Source: Nocardioides bizhenqiangii (lineage in GTDB: Bacteria; Actinomycetota; Actinomycetes; Propionibacteriales; Nocardioidaceae). Taken from it: a stretch of DNA of 64,000 nucleotides. Below the pieces are notes generated by a model. The model was given only the letters and a program-made list of their open reading frames with translations, ran no database searches and had not been told where the DNA came from. The stretch covers positions 4,215,501 to 4,279,500 of the forward strand of contig NZ_CP141059.1 of assembly GCF_034661235.1 (NCBI RefSeq). Direction: 5' to 3'. Shown here piece after piece: positions 1 through 8,800 of this stretch (positions are counted from its first letter, which is position 1; each line of letters begins with the position of its first letter). The translations under genes were made by a program, and so were the position numbers.

Positions 1-704
1 GGTCGCACCTCGCCCTCGGCAGCTCGCGAGCGACGGATCACCATCCAGCCGCATCCCACGATGGCCACGCCCAGCACCAGCGCCGACCACATCGCCGGCC
101 GCGTGCCCACCATCAGCACCGCTCCGAGGACGAGTCCGGTGACGCGCCAGGATCGACGTGCTTGCGTCGGCGTGACCATGGCGAGCAGCGCCAGCGTCAT
201 GAGGGTGTAGCCGCTCGCGACAGGAACGTCCTTGATGTTGAACATGACGTGGCCGGTCCACATGGGCAGTGCGAACAGCACCCCAGCCGTGACCGCGGCC
301 CAGCTCCACGACCGGAGCAGGATCCGCGTGATGCCGCTGGCTGCGGCGGTACCGACCAGGCCGATGATCACAACGCCGAGGTGCCGCACGTCGTACGCCG
401 TCGGGCTGGTCGCGACCGCGTTCCAGTCCTCGACCCCCACAAGAACGCAGAGGCCGTGGAGCAGGAGCATCATGACCGGTCCGTAGACGAGCGTGTTGTT
501 GTCGCCCGCGATCGAACCACCGGCATCGGTGGACCAGTCGACGCTGAACCAGCCGTGCTCGAAGAGGTTGCGGAGTCGCATCACGTGGAACGGCTCGTCC
601 CAGGAGATCCCCGTGCGCAGCGCGCCCACCACGCTCATGGTGACGCCTGCCGCGACGACACCCGCACTCACCCAGACCAGGAATCGCGGAGGTCGGGCTG
701 TCAC
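1..704 (-). CDS. GT-C family (GT39/ArnT-like) membrane glycosyltransferase, partial
   Basis: Only the N-terminal ~234 codons are inside the window; the frame stays open to base 1. It is a polytopic membrane protein: a first transmembrane segment (about residues 8-28) is followed by ISWDEPFH, the extracytoplasmic acidic motif where GT-C enzymes carry their catalytic Asp. A later FNIKDVPVASGY segment matches the NPKDIP-like motif of dolichyl-phosphate-mannose and ArnT-type transferases. The role would be sugar transfer from a polyprenyl-phosphate donor outside the membrane; acceptor unknown. The start is GTG at 704; an in-frame GTG at 785 would add 27 hydrophilic residues and neither has a clear ribosome site. 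Family call fairly sure, substrate not. Confidence 0.7.
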   Translation of the reverse strand, partial: MTARPPRFLVWVSAGVVAAGVTMSVVGALRTGISWDEPFHVMRLRNLFEHGWFSVDWSTDAGGSIAGDNNTLVYGPVMMLLLHGLCVLVGVEDWNAVATSPTAYDVRHLGVVIIGLVGTAAASGITRILLRSWSWAAVTAGVLFALPMWTGHVMFNIKDVPVASGYTLMTLALLAMVTPTQARRSWRVTGLVLGAVLMVGTRPAMWSALVLGVAIVGCGWMVIRRSRAAEGEVR

Positions 705-885
705 CAGCGGGCCGTGAGAAGCTGCGTTCCGACGAACAGACGAATCCCGGCCTCGGGTCGACAGCGACCCCCCTAGCGCCGGCACGACGTCAACGTCGCA
801 TTCGCAGGGGAACGCTCAGGAAAGGGCTGGCCGGCCCGCAAAGAACGGGGCCATGAACAGTGTGCGTCCTGCGGTAACAGCCGAG
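705..885. other. Intergenic region between menB end and the glycosyltransferase start
   Basis: About 180 bp separate two minus-strand genes. It should hold the promoter of the glycosyltransferase and the terminator of menB. I see a GGCCGGCC self-complementary patch near 831-838 but no convincing hairpin, and no small gene on either strand. Confidence 0.4.
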
Positions 886-1848
886 TCAGTAGTACCAGGG
901 GTACGGCGACCAGTCGGGCTCGCGCTTCTCGAGGAACTGGTCGCGGCCCTCCTGGGCCTCGTCGGTCATGTAGGCGAGGCGGGTGGTCTCACCGGCGAAG
1001 AGCTGCTGGCCGACCAGGCCGTCGTCGGGGAGGTTGAAGGCGTACTTCAGCATCCGCACGGCGGTGGGGCTCTTGCCGTTGATGATCCGGCCCCACTCGA
1101 GTGCGGTGGCCTCGAGCTCCGCGTGCGGGACCGCGCGGTTGACGGTGCCCATCCGCATGCCGTCGGCGGCGTCGTACTCCTCGGCGAGGAAGAAGATCTC
1201 GCGGGCGTACTTCTGGCCGACCTGGCGGGCGAGGTACGCCGACCCGTAGCCACCGTCGAAGGACCCGACGTCGGCGTCGGTCTGCTTGAAGCGCGCGTGC
1301 TCGGCGCTGGCCAGGGTCAGGTCGCACACCACGTGCAGCGAGTGGCCGCCGCCGGCGGTCCAGCCGGGTACGACGCACACGACGACCTTCGGCATGAACC
1401 GGATCAGCCGCTGGCACTCGAGGATGTGCAGCCGGGCCAGCTTCGCCTTGTCGATCGGGCTCGGCTCCTCCGCGCCGGTCGACTCGCTGGTCGAGCCTGT
1501 CGAGACCCCCGCGTCGACTTCCTCGTACTGGTAGCCCGCCTTGCCCCGGATCCGCTGGTCACCGCCGGTGCAGAAGCTCCGCTTGCCGTTCTTCGCCGAC
1601 GGGCCGTTGCCGGTGAGGATCACGCAGCCGACGTCGGCAGAGGTGCGCGCGTGCTCCAGCGCGCGGAGCAGCTCGTCGACGGTGTGCGGGCGGAACGCGT
1701 TGAGCACGTCCGGCCGGTCGAACGCGATCCGGACCGTGCCGTGCGCCCTGGCGCGGTGGTAGGTGAGGTCGGTCAGGCCCTCGAAGCCAGGCACCTCGTC
1801 CCACGCCGCCGGGTCGAACGTCTCCGACACACCCTCGATCGCGCTCAT
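886..1848 (-). CDS. menB: 1,4-dihydroxy-2-naphthoyl-CoA synthase
   Basis: MenB closes the naphthoquinone ring of o-succinylbenzoyl-CoA in menaquinone synthesis; crotonase fold, cytoplasmic. The 320-aa product has the family signatures FCTGGDQRIRG (about 92-102), PGWTAGGGHSLH (161-172, oxyanion hole) and QTDADVGSFDGGYG (189-202). D191 and S196 match the catalytic Asp/Ser of the mycobacterial (Asp-type) MenB. Residues about 111-130 (VDAGVSTGSTSESTGAEEPS) replace a shorter loop in mycobacterial MenB and are encoded by a palindromic repeat-like segment (see finding). The start is ATG 1848, with a TAGCCT -10 box six bases upstream, so the mRNA is probably leaderless. No other men genes are nearby. 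Confidence 0.93.
   Translation of the reverse strand: MSAIEGVSETFDPAAWDEVPGFEGLTDLTYHRARAHGTVRIAFDRPDVLNAFRPHTVDELLRALEHARTSADVGCVILTGNGPSAKNGKRSFCTGGDQRIRGKAGYQYEEVDAGVSTGSTSESTGAEEPSPIDKAKLARLHILECQRLIRFMPKVVVCVVPGWTAGGGHSLHVVCDLTLASAEHARFKQTDADVGSFDGGYGSAYLARQVGQKYAREIFFLAEEYDAADGMRMGTVNRAVPHAELEATALEWGRIINGKSPTAVRMLKYAFNLPDDGLVGQQLFAGETTRLAYMTDEAQEGRDQFLEKREPDWSPYPWYY
1478..1519. repeat. Repeat-like element inside menB flanked by GTCGACT copies
   Basis: On the minus strand the segment contains GGTCTCGACAGGCTCGACC, resembling the short dyad repeat scattered in some Nocardioides-type genomes (from memory, not searched). It is bounded by GTCGACT at 1478-1484 and again at 1513-1519. It reads in frame through menB and encodes Gly/Ser/Thr-rich residues in a loop absent from the mycobacterial homologue. 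Confidence 0.5.
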
Positions 1849-1854
1849 GCGGGG

Positions 1855-1860
1855 AGGCTA
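1855..1860 (-). promoter_or_regulatory. -10 box (TAGCCT) of menB, leaderless
   Basis: TAGCCT lies six bases before the ATG, so transcription would start at or next to the start codon. There is no Shine-Dalgarno sequence. Confidence 0.6.
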
Positions 1861-1876
1861 CCGAGGAGACCCGGGA

Positions 1877-2458
1877 TCAGCCCTCCCGGGCCGTTGCGTG
1901 ACGGACGCGGTACCGCAGATGGGTGGCGTCCCGCCCTTCGAGGTGGCGGACCAGCTCCAGCTCGGTGCGGTCGTCCAGGTTGTCGAACAGCCGCCTGCCT
2001 CCGGCGAGCAGGACCGGTACAAGGTGCAGCTCGATCTCGTCGAGCTCACCGGCGCGCAGCAGCGCCTGCGCAGCGCCGGCACCGTGGACCATGACGGCGG
2101 CATCGCCGGCGGCGGCTCGAGCGTCCGCGGCACACGCTGCGACATCGGTGTAGAAGCGCGCGGAGCCCGGCGGCTCGTCGCCGTCGTCGACGGAACGGGT
2201 CAGCACGTTGATCGGCACCCCGTCGTGGTGGTCGCCGCCCCAGCGGCCGGCCAGCTCGAAGGTGCGGCGACCGGAGATCACGGCACCGGTCGCCAGGGCC
2301 TCGGCGTACACCTGGCCGTTGATCCCGGGTTCGTTCCGGTCGTCGAGCCAGTTGAAGAGCCGGCCTCCCCCGCGGCCGAGCTCCTGACCCGGGCGGTCGT
2401 CGGGGCCGGCGATGAAGCCGTCAAGCGACATCGACATGTACAGGCGGATCGGCGTCAT
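1877..2458 (-). CDS. Dihydrofolate reductase / RibD C-terminal family protein
   Basis: The 193-aa product starts RLYMSMSLDGFIAG, the signature of the RibD_C/DHFR-fold family, and has the later GRRTFELAGRWGG and DAAVMVHGAGAAQALLRAGELDEIELHLVPVLLAGGRRLFDNL blocks (quoted here only as landmarks). Members reduce pterin-like or pyrimidine substrates with NADPH, but most stand-alone members have no assigned substrate. It is not the housekeeping folA type. The start is ATG 2458, preceded by AGGGGGAA at a good distance. The next gene upstream (VOC protein) ends 16 bp away, suggesting an operon. Confidence 0.8.
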   Translation of the reverse strand: MTPIRLYMSMSLDGFIAGPDDRPGQELGRGGGRLFNWLDDRNEPGINGQVYAEALATGAVISGRRTFELAGRWGGDHHDGVPINVLTRSVDDGDEPPGSARFYTDVAACAADARAAAGDAAVMVHGAGAAQALLRAGELDEIELHLVPVLLAGGRRLFDNLDDRTELELVRHLEGRDATHLRYRVRHATAREG

Positions 2459-2474
2459 CGCTTGTTCCCCCTGG

Positions 2475-2897
2475 TCACGAGGGCTGGTCTGTGAAGTCGG
2501 CGCGGGTCATCCCCACCGGGTGGCCGAGTGGCCACTGGACGAGCTCGATGCGGTAGCCGTCGGGATCGACCAGCCACGCCGTCCGCGGTCCATCGAGCCC
2601 GCCGGGAAGCTCGACGTCGGAAGGCCGAAGCCCGCGCGCCAGCAGCCGCTCCCGGGTGGCGTCGAGGTCGTCGGCCTGCACGGCCAGGTGATCGAAGCCA
2701 CCCGGATCGACACGACCGTCCGCGGGGCGGTGCACCAGCTCGAGCGAGACGTCCGGCTCCTCGGGGAGCGCCAGCATCGCCAGCCGCGTCCCCCCACCCA
2801 CGTCGATGTTGCCGACGACGTCGTAGCCGAGGGCGGTGTAGAACCCGAGTGCGACGTCCAGGTCGCTCACACGGAAGGCGGGGAACAGCGTTTTCAT
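2475..2897 (-). CDS. VOC (glyoxalase/bleomycin-resistance) family protein
   Basis: This 140-aa single-domain protein has two beta-alpha-beta-beta-beta halves: FPAFRVSDLDVALGFYTALG at the N-terminus, and FDHLAVQADD plus DPDGYRIELVQW in the second half. His in FDHLAV and Glu in YRIEL are placed as metal ligands of glyoxalase-fold enzymes. The C-terminal ending GHPVGMTRADF is common in actinobacterial relatives. Substrate unknown; possibilities include a lyase, an epimerase or a drug-binding protein. It is in line with the DHFR-like gene 16 bp downstream and is likely cotranscribed. Confidence 0.78.
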   Translation of the reverse strand: MKTLFPAFRVSDLDVALGFYTALGYDVVGNIDVGGGTRLAMLALPEEPDVSLELVHRPADGRVDPGGFDHLAVQADDLDATRERLLARGLRPSDVELPGGLDGPRTAWLVDPDGYRIELVQWPLGHPVGMTRADFTDQPS

Positions 2898-2945
2898 GGC
2901 GGTGCCGACTGGTCGGGACCGCCGTACTCATCGCTGGCGAGGCGA

Positions 2946-3401
2946 TCAGTCGCTGATCGGCTCCAGCACGAACACCGGGATCTGGCGGTCGGTCTTCTCC
3001 TGGTAGGTGGCGTACGTCGACCACGTGGCCACCGCGAGGTCCCACCACTGCTGCCGCTCGTCGCCCTCCACCAGACGGGCGCGGTAGAGCGCGGGCTCCG
3101 GACCGTCCTGGAGCTGGACGACCGGGTCGGCCAGGAAGTTGGCGACCCAGGTGGGGTTGCGCGGGCCGCCTCCGTACGACGCGATGGCGACGTAGACGCC
3201 GTCCTTCTCCACCCGCATCACCGGGTTCTTGCGCAGCTTGCCGGACTTGGAGCCGCGCGAGGTGACGACCACGATCGGCCAGTCCGCACGGCCCCTGAGG
3301 ATGTTGCCCTCCTTGCCGCCGGTCGCCTCGTACGTCGCGACCTGGTCGCGCACCCACTGGGCCGCGCTGGGCTCGTACTCACCTTCGAGGAGATCCGTCA
3401 T
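2946..3401 (-). CDS. Deazaflavin (F420)-dependent nitroreductase family protein (DDN-like)
   Basis: The 151-aa product carries the split-beta-barrel fold pattern of the mycobacterial Ddn family: WPIVVVTSRGSKSGKLRKNPVMRVEKDG, then YVAIASYGGGPRNPTWVANFLADPVVQLQDG. These blocks bind the F420 cofactor and stack the quinone or nitro substrate. Members reduce quinones or other hydrophobic substrates with F420H2 at the membrane. The ATG at 3401 is chosen because GGGACAGG lies just upstream; a longer frame to 3434 would add 11 unrelated residues. Together with the LLM protein at 40860-41741 it implies that the host makes F420. Confidence 0.85.
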   Translation of the reverse strand: MTDLLEGEYEPSAAQWVRDQVATYEATGGKEGNILRGRADWPIVVVTSRGSKSGKLRKNPVMRVEKDGVYVAIASYGGGPRNPTWVANFLADPVVQLQDGPEPALYRARLVEGDERQQWWDLAVATWSTYATYQEKTDRQIPVFVLEPISD

Positions 3402-3444
3402 ACCTGTCCCAATGCCCGCACCCCGGGCCGGCATTCCCGTGAGG

Positions 3445-4053
3445 TCAGGTGCCGGCGATCGTGACGGCGAGGCCGGTCAGGTGCCCGAGCCGGGCGATCT
3501 CGGAGTCGACGAACTCCGGACCGCCGCGCCGCCCGATCACGACGATCTCGTTGCCGTCGAGCCGCGCGGCCGCATAGAGGGTGACGTCGTCGTCGGTCTC
3601 GGCCTCCAGCCGGCGGGGCCCCTCGAGGTCGACGAAGTCGAACTCGTCCGGCGCGGCACTGGTGCCGTGCACGACGCCCTTCGCACGATGCACCCGCGCC
3701 GCCCAGTCGGACCGGAAGGTCCGGGGCAGCAGGTCGACCAGCTTGTGGAGCGCGTCGGCCGGCGCGACGGTCAGCTCCTCGACCGCCTCGAGGTCGAGCA
3801 CCAGGTTGCCGCCGGCCGGGTAGCGGCTGACCCAGACCACGTTCACGCCGTCGATGCCGTTGCACGCCGAGACGATCGAGTCGGGCATGGTGCCCTCGGC
3901 GGTCTCGAGCAGCACGTCGTCGAGCGCGACGCCGTCGCGTTTCTCGACGATCTCGATCGCGTCGATGTCGCCGCCCGCCATACCGATCGCGGTCGCGACC
4001 CTGCCCAAGGACCCCGGGACGTCGGGCAGCTCGACACGCAGGAGGAACGGCAT
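3445..4053 (-). CDS. ACT domain-containing protein
   Basis: The first ~75 residues (FLLRVELPDVPGSLGRVATAIGMAGGDIDAIEIVEK) are a typical ACT domain, with the Gly-Ser/Leu turn that binds an amino acid in regulatory enzymes. The remaining ~125 residues (LDLEAVEELTVAPADALHKLVDLLPRTF... HRAKGVVHGT) are conserved in actinobacterial relatives and may be an incomplete second sensor domain. No catalytic domain is attached, so it probably senses an amino acid or acts as a partner subunit. 202 aa, 202 in full frame. A TAGCCT -10 box seven bases before ATG 4053 points to a leaderless mRNA. Confidence 0.78.
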   Translation of the reverse strand: MPFLLRVELPDVPGSLGRVATAIGMAGGDIDAIEIVEKRDGVALDDVLLETAEGTMPDSIVSACNGIDGVNVVWVSRYPAGGNLVLDLEAVEELTVAPADALHKLVDLLPRTFRSDWAARVHRAKGVVHGTSAAPDEFDFVDLEGPRRLEAETDDDVTLYAAARLDGNEIVVIGRRGGPEFVDSEIARLGHLTGLAVTIAGT

Positions 4054-4060
4054 GCCTGTG

Positions 4061-4066
4061 AGGCTA
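4061..4066 (-). promoter_or_regulatory. -10 box (TAGCCT) of the ACT-protein gene, leaderless
   Basis: TAGCCT is seven bases before ATG 4053. It lies in the 61-bp gap between the end of recD and the ACT gene and would start the ACT/deazaflavin gene transcript. Confidence 0.6.
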
Positions 4067-4114
4067 CTTGCCGGAGGTTGCCGCGCGGTTTCCTGGCCAG
4101 GCAGCGGTACGAGG

Positions 4115-5860
4115 TCAGTCCTGTGCGAGCCGTTGGATCAAACCGGTCGCGCGCTGGGCACGCCGCTCGACCGCGGCGACGACCGCCTCCTGCGTGCCGA
4201 CGACGTGGACCCGCTGCTTGGCGCGGGTGACTGCTGTGTAGAACAGCTCGCGGGTGAGCAGCGGCGAGTCCTCGGGCGGGAGCAGCAGCGTCACCTCGCC
4301 GACCTGGCTGCCCTGGCTCTTGTGGATGGTCATCGCATGCAGCGTCTCGACCGCGCCGAGGCGAGCGGTCGCGAGCCGCAGGTCGCTCCCGACGCCGGCG
4401 ATCACGCCGCGGAGCCGGTCGCCCTCGCGCACGACCACGCCGGTGTCGCCGTTGAACAGCCCGAGGCCGTAGTCGTTGGCGGTGACCAGGATCGGCCGGC
4501 CGGCGTACCACTCCTGCCAGACGCCCTGGTCATGGTCGGAGAGCAGGCGCTCGGTGAGCCGGTTCCAATGGGCGACGCCGTACGGACCGTCGCGATGGGC
4601 ACAGAGCAGGCGGTGTGCGTCCATGGCCGCCAACGCCCCGTCGGCGTCGCCCGCCACGGCGGCAGCGCGTACGGCGAGCGCGTGCTCGAGCAGCCGGGCG
4701 CGGAGTGTCTCGGCGTGCTCGACGGGGTCGTGGAGGCTGACCCGCTCCTCGCCCTCGGTCAGCAGCGCGAGCACCCGGTCGGAATCGCCCTGGCGCAGCG
4801 ATTCGGCCAGCGCGCCGATGCTCTCGCCGAAGCGATGGGTGGTGCGGAGGCCGGTCACCGCACCTGGCGCTCGATGGGCCAGGCCCTGCACCAGGTCGGC
4901 GAGCACGGCTCCGGCTTCGACGCTGGCCAGCTGGTCGGCATCACCGACGAGGACGAGGCGCGCATCGGGACGCACCGCCTCGAGCAGTCGCGCCATCATC
5001 GTCAGCGAGACCATCGAGGTCTCGTCGACCACCACCACGTCGTGGGGCAGCTTGTTGCGACGGTGGTGACGGAACCGGTTGCGCGAACCCGGCATCCACC
5101 CCAGCAGTCGGTGGAGGGTGGACGCCGTGAGCCCGGTCAGCCGGTCGCGGTCGGCATCGGTGAAGCGGTCCTCCGCCTGCGCCTCCTCGACCGCCTGCTG
5201 CAGGCGCGCCGACGCCTTGCCCGTGGGCGCGGTGAGGGCGACGCGGAGCGGGCGGTCGGCCTGTCCGGTCAGCAGCGCGAGCAGGCCGGCCACGGTCGTG
5301 GTCTTGCCGGTGCCGGGACCGCCGGTGAGCACGGTGGTCCACTGGCGGGCGGCGGCGAGCGCAACGGTCCGCTGCTCGTCGTACCCCTCCGGGAACAGGC
5401 GACCGGCCGTCGTCGCGAGCACCGCCTCCTCGACCACCGGCGGCGGCGCAGCGATCCGGCGCAGCAGGTCGTCGCGGACCTGCCCCTCCTCGCGCCAGAA
5501 CCTGTCGAGGTAGAGCAGTGCGCCCTCGCGGCGGAGCACCCCGGCACTCGACAGTGGGCTGGCGGTGACGGCGGTCTGCCAATCGTCCCGGTCGGGCCAC
5601 GGCAGGTCCTCGGCACCCTCGCTCGCTGCCAGGTCGGCGAGGTCGACGCAGACGGACCCGTGCCGCGCGGCGCGCACGGTCACCGCGACCGCGAGCGCGA
5701 CCTGCGGGTCGTCCTCGCCGGCAAGGGCACAGATCCGGGCCGCCGCGTGCACGTCGGCTGCCGTCAGCAGCCCGCCCTGGTTGAAGGTGGCGAGCAGGCC
5801 CGTGGCACCGGCGGCGATCCGGTGGTCGTCGCGCTCCTCGACCTCGAACAGCTCAGTCAT
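4115..5860 (-). CDS. recD: Exodeoxyribonuclease V subunit alpha (RecD helicase)
   Basis: RecD is the 5'-to-3' helicase of the RecBCD double-strand-break repair nuclease. The 581-aa product has Walker A LTGGPGTGKTTTV (about 178-190), Walker B/motif II VVVDETSMVS (about 274-283), GDADQLASVEAG (motif III) and the C-terminal FYTAVTRAKQRVHVVG (motif VI). Length is normal for actinobacterial RecD (about 580-610). The start ATG 5860 overlaps the recB stop by four bases (ATGA), so translation is coupled. It is the last gene of recC-recB-recD. All helicase motifs are intact. Confidence 0.95.
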   Translation of the reverse strand: MTELFEVEERDDHRIAAGATGLLATFNQGGLLTAADVHAAARICALAGEDDPQVALAVAVTVRAARHGSVCVDLADLAASEGAEDLPWPDRDDWQTAVTASPLSSAGVLRREGALLYLDRFWREEGQVRDDLLRRIAAPPPVVEEAVLATTAGRLFPEGYDEQRTVALAAARQWTTVLTGGPGTGKTTTVAGLLALLTGQADRPLRVALTAPTGKASARLQQAVEEAQAEDRFTDADRDRLTGLTASTLHRLLGWMPGSRNRFRHHRRNKLPHDVVVVDETSMVSLTMMARLLEAVRPDARLVLVGDADQLASVEAGAVLADLVQGLAHRAPGAVTGLRTTHRFGESIGALAESLRQGDSDRVLALLTEGEERVSLHDPVEHAETLRARLLEHALAVRAAAVAGDADGALAAMDAHRLLCAHRDGPYGVAHWNRLTERLLSDHDQGVWQEWYAGRPILVTANDYGLGLFNGDTGVVVREGDRLRGVIAGVGSDLRLATARLGAVETLHAMTIHKSQGSQVGEVTLLLPPEDSPLLTRELFYTAVTRAKQRVHVVGTQEAVVAAVERRAQRATGLIQRLAQD

Positions 5861-8800
5861 CGCACACCGTCCAGGAGTTCGGAGAGGGCGAGCACCAGAG
5901 CGGCGGACGGCTGCCAGCTGAACACGCCGCACGGGTCGCCATCGACCTCCGGCGTCTCCGGACCGCACATGCCGCGGACGTAGAGGTAGAGCACACCGCC
6001 GAGATGGGTGTCAGGGTCGTAGCCGGGCAGTCGCCAGCGTAGGTACCGGTGGACGACCACCGAGTAGAGCAGCGCCTGCAGGGGGTAGTGCGAGTGGAGC
6101 ATGGCCTCGGCCAGCCGGGCCGGAGCATAGTCGGCCGCGGTCACCGGACGGCCCACCTCACCGAGCCGGTTGGTCTTGTAGTCGACGACCACGAACCGCC
6201 CCGAGGGCAGCCGGAGCACGACGTCGATGCTGCCGGACAGGTAGCCACGGAGCGCCTGGTCCGCCAGCGGTGGCAGCTCCAGTTTGTCGGCATAGGCGAC
6301 CATCGGGTCGCCTGCCGCAAGATGCGCACGCAGCACCGGCGCGAGATCGCGCAGCCGCGCCTCGTCACCGCCTCCCGGCAGACCGCGGGTGAGGTCGCCG
6401 CCGGCGAGCGGGATCTCGAAGTCGAGCTCGCGGAGCCGGTCGCGCAGCGGGATCTGGGCGAGCGTGAGCCCGTCAGCGAGCGGCCCGAGGGAGGTGGAGT
6501 TCATCGGCAGCAAGGCGGCGCCGAGCTCGTCGGGAGTCGCTTCCGACGGCCACCACCTCAGCTGCTCCGCGGCTCGCACCCGGAGCTCGACGCCCAGATC
6601 GGGCGCTTCCGGGTCGGCGTGCTCGAGGATCGCGTGGACCAGCGACCCGAAGCCGGCGCCGGCCGGCAGGTCTGCCATCGGCGACGGCATCTCGGCAAGG
6701 TCGTCCACGTCGACCCCGGTGTCGGTCGGCAGCTCCTCGGCGTCGTCCTCCCCCGGCTCGTCGTCCTTGCCAGGCACCTCCGGCTCGCTGGTCGCGATCG
6801 CCTGCTCCTCGACCCGGATCAGCCCGGAGTACGACGTACGCCGCCACTCGGTGTCGATCGCCCTCCCGAATGCCCGGGCCGCCAGTGGCTGGTCGTCGCT
6901 CCCGGGTGCGCCCAGCCGGGTGGTGGCAGCCTCGGCGACCTCGGCGGCCGGGCCGCCGTACTGGGTCTCGATCAGACCGAGGATGTGCGCGGCCCGCTCG
7001 TCGGGATGGACGAGGGCCGACGGCGGCACCTCGCGATCACCCGGGCGGCGGCCGAAGAGGATCCGGGTCAGCGCTCCGCGCTCCGTGCCGTCCGCCGGCG
7101 CCCACCACGTCACGACCTGCGACTGCGCGCGGGTGAGCGCGACGTAGAGCTTGCGCAGGTCCTCGCCGGCGTCCTCGGCCTGGTGGGCGGCGAGGCTCCC
7201 AGCCCACTGACGGCCACTGCCACCGACGTCGATCACCCGCCGCAGCACGCCCGCGACCGAGCGGTCGTGGAAGAGAGCGGTCGTCGCCGGTCGCTCGTAG
7301 TAGTTGAAGGCGTAGGGCAGGTAGACGACGGGGTACTCGAGGCCCTTGCTGCCGTGGATGGTGACGATCTGCACCGCCTTCGCGTCGGAGTCGAGCCGGC
7401 GCGGCCGTTCGCCGGCGGCCGTACGCAGCCGCTCGTCGCGAAGCCACTCGAGGAGGGCGGTCAGGCCGAGCCGTTCCCGGACAGCGCGGTCGTGGAGCAA
7501 CTGCCCGAGGTGACGGATGTCGGTGAGCAGCCGCTCGCCGCCGCGCCGGCCGAGGATGCGATTGCTCATGCCGCGTTCCTCGAAGGTCTCGACCAGCGCA
7601 GCGACGCCGCGGGTGCGCAGCAGGATCGCGCCGTCACGGAGCTCGTCGGCGACCTCGCCGGTGAGGGTGTCGCCGTGCGCGACGATCCCGCGGACGTCGT
7701 GGCCGTAGAAGCAGGTGAGCGCGGCGGACCGCACGAGCGTCGGTCGGTGCGGAGCGTCGAGCGCCTTCAGCAACGTCAGCCACTCGTCGGCTGCCGGGGT
7801 CAGGAAGATGTCTCCGCCGCCGTTCAGGACGACCGGTACTTCACGCCGCTGGAGCGCCGCCTGGATCCGCTCACCCTGGCCGCGGTCTGCGACCAGCACG
7901 GCGACCTGGTGGGCCTCCAGCGGAGCGCCGCACCAGGTCGCGCCGCTACTGAGCAGCTCGGCGACGTCGCCAGCGAGGTCGTCGGCGATCCGGTCGCGAG
8001 CAGCCCACCACGACACCACGCCGTTGTTCTGCTTGAGGTCTCCGCGGGGCAGCCGCCGCACCCGGAACGGTGCTGGGTGCGGCGCACCCGCCAGCCGGGA
8101 CTCCTGGTGGAAGGCGACGACCGGGTGGACGACGATGTCCGGGCTGCCGAGCCCCGCGTTGCCGAGGGCGGCGTCGAGCCTGGCCACCAGAGCGCCGTCG
8201 GAGCGACGGTTGGTCGCCAGGGTGTAGCGGCTGCTCGCCGCGGCCGCCGCAGCGAGGTAGGTGTCGACGTCGCCGCCGCGGAAGCCGTAGATCGCCTGCT
8301 TCGGGTCGCCGATCAGGATCAAGGTGGAGTGGCCGTGGAAGGCGCGCTCGAGGACCTGCCACTGCACCGGGTCGGTGTCCTGGAACTCGTCGACCAGCAC
8401 GATCCGCCACCGGTTGCGCATCCGCGCCCGCGCCGGCGCGTCGTCGTGGGTGAGCGCCTCGGCCAGGCGAGCCAACAGGTCGTCGTACGACTGGATGCCG
8501 AGGCGCTGCTTACGCCGCTCCACCTCGCTCCGCGCCCGGCGCGCGAGGTCGGCCCGCGCCGCGGCCAGCGGGTGCGACTCGTCGGTGGGGGCGAGATCGA
8601 CGTTCTGGTGGGTGACCACGTCGCGAGCGATGGCGGCTGCCGTCGCGCGGTCGATCGGCGGGACCCCGTCGCGCCGGCCGTTGTCGGCGAGATAGAGATC
8701 GTCGACCACCTCGAGCACCAGCTCATCGAGCGACTCCACCAGAGTGGCGGTCGTGTCGCTCTCGCTGGCGACGCCGAGGGAGCGCAGCACCACGTGACAG

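Noticed and set aside
3398..4511. Arg-rich frames in the third reading register of real genes
   Set aside because: They overlap coding genes with clear domains and show no homology-like motif of their own.
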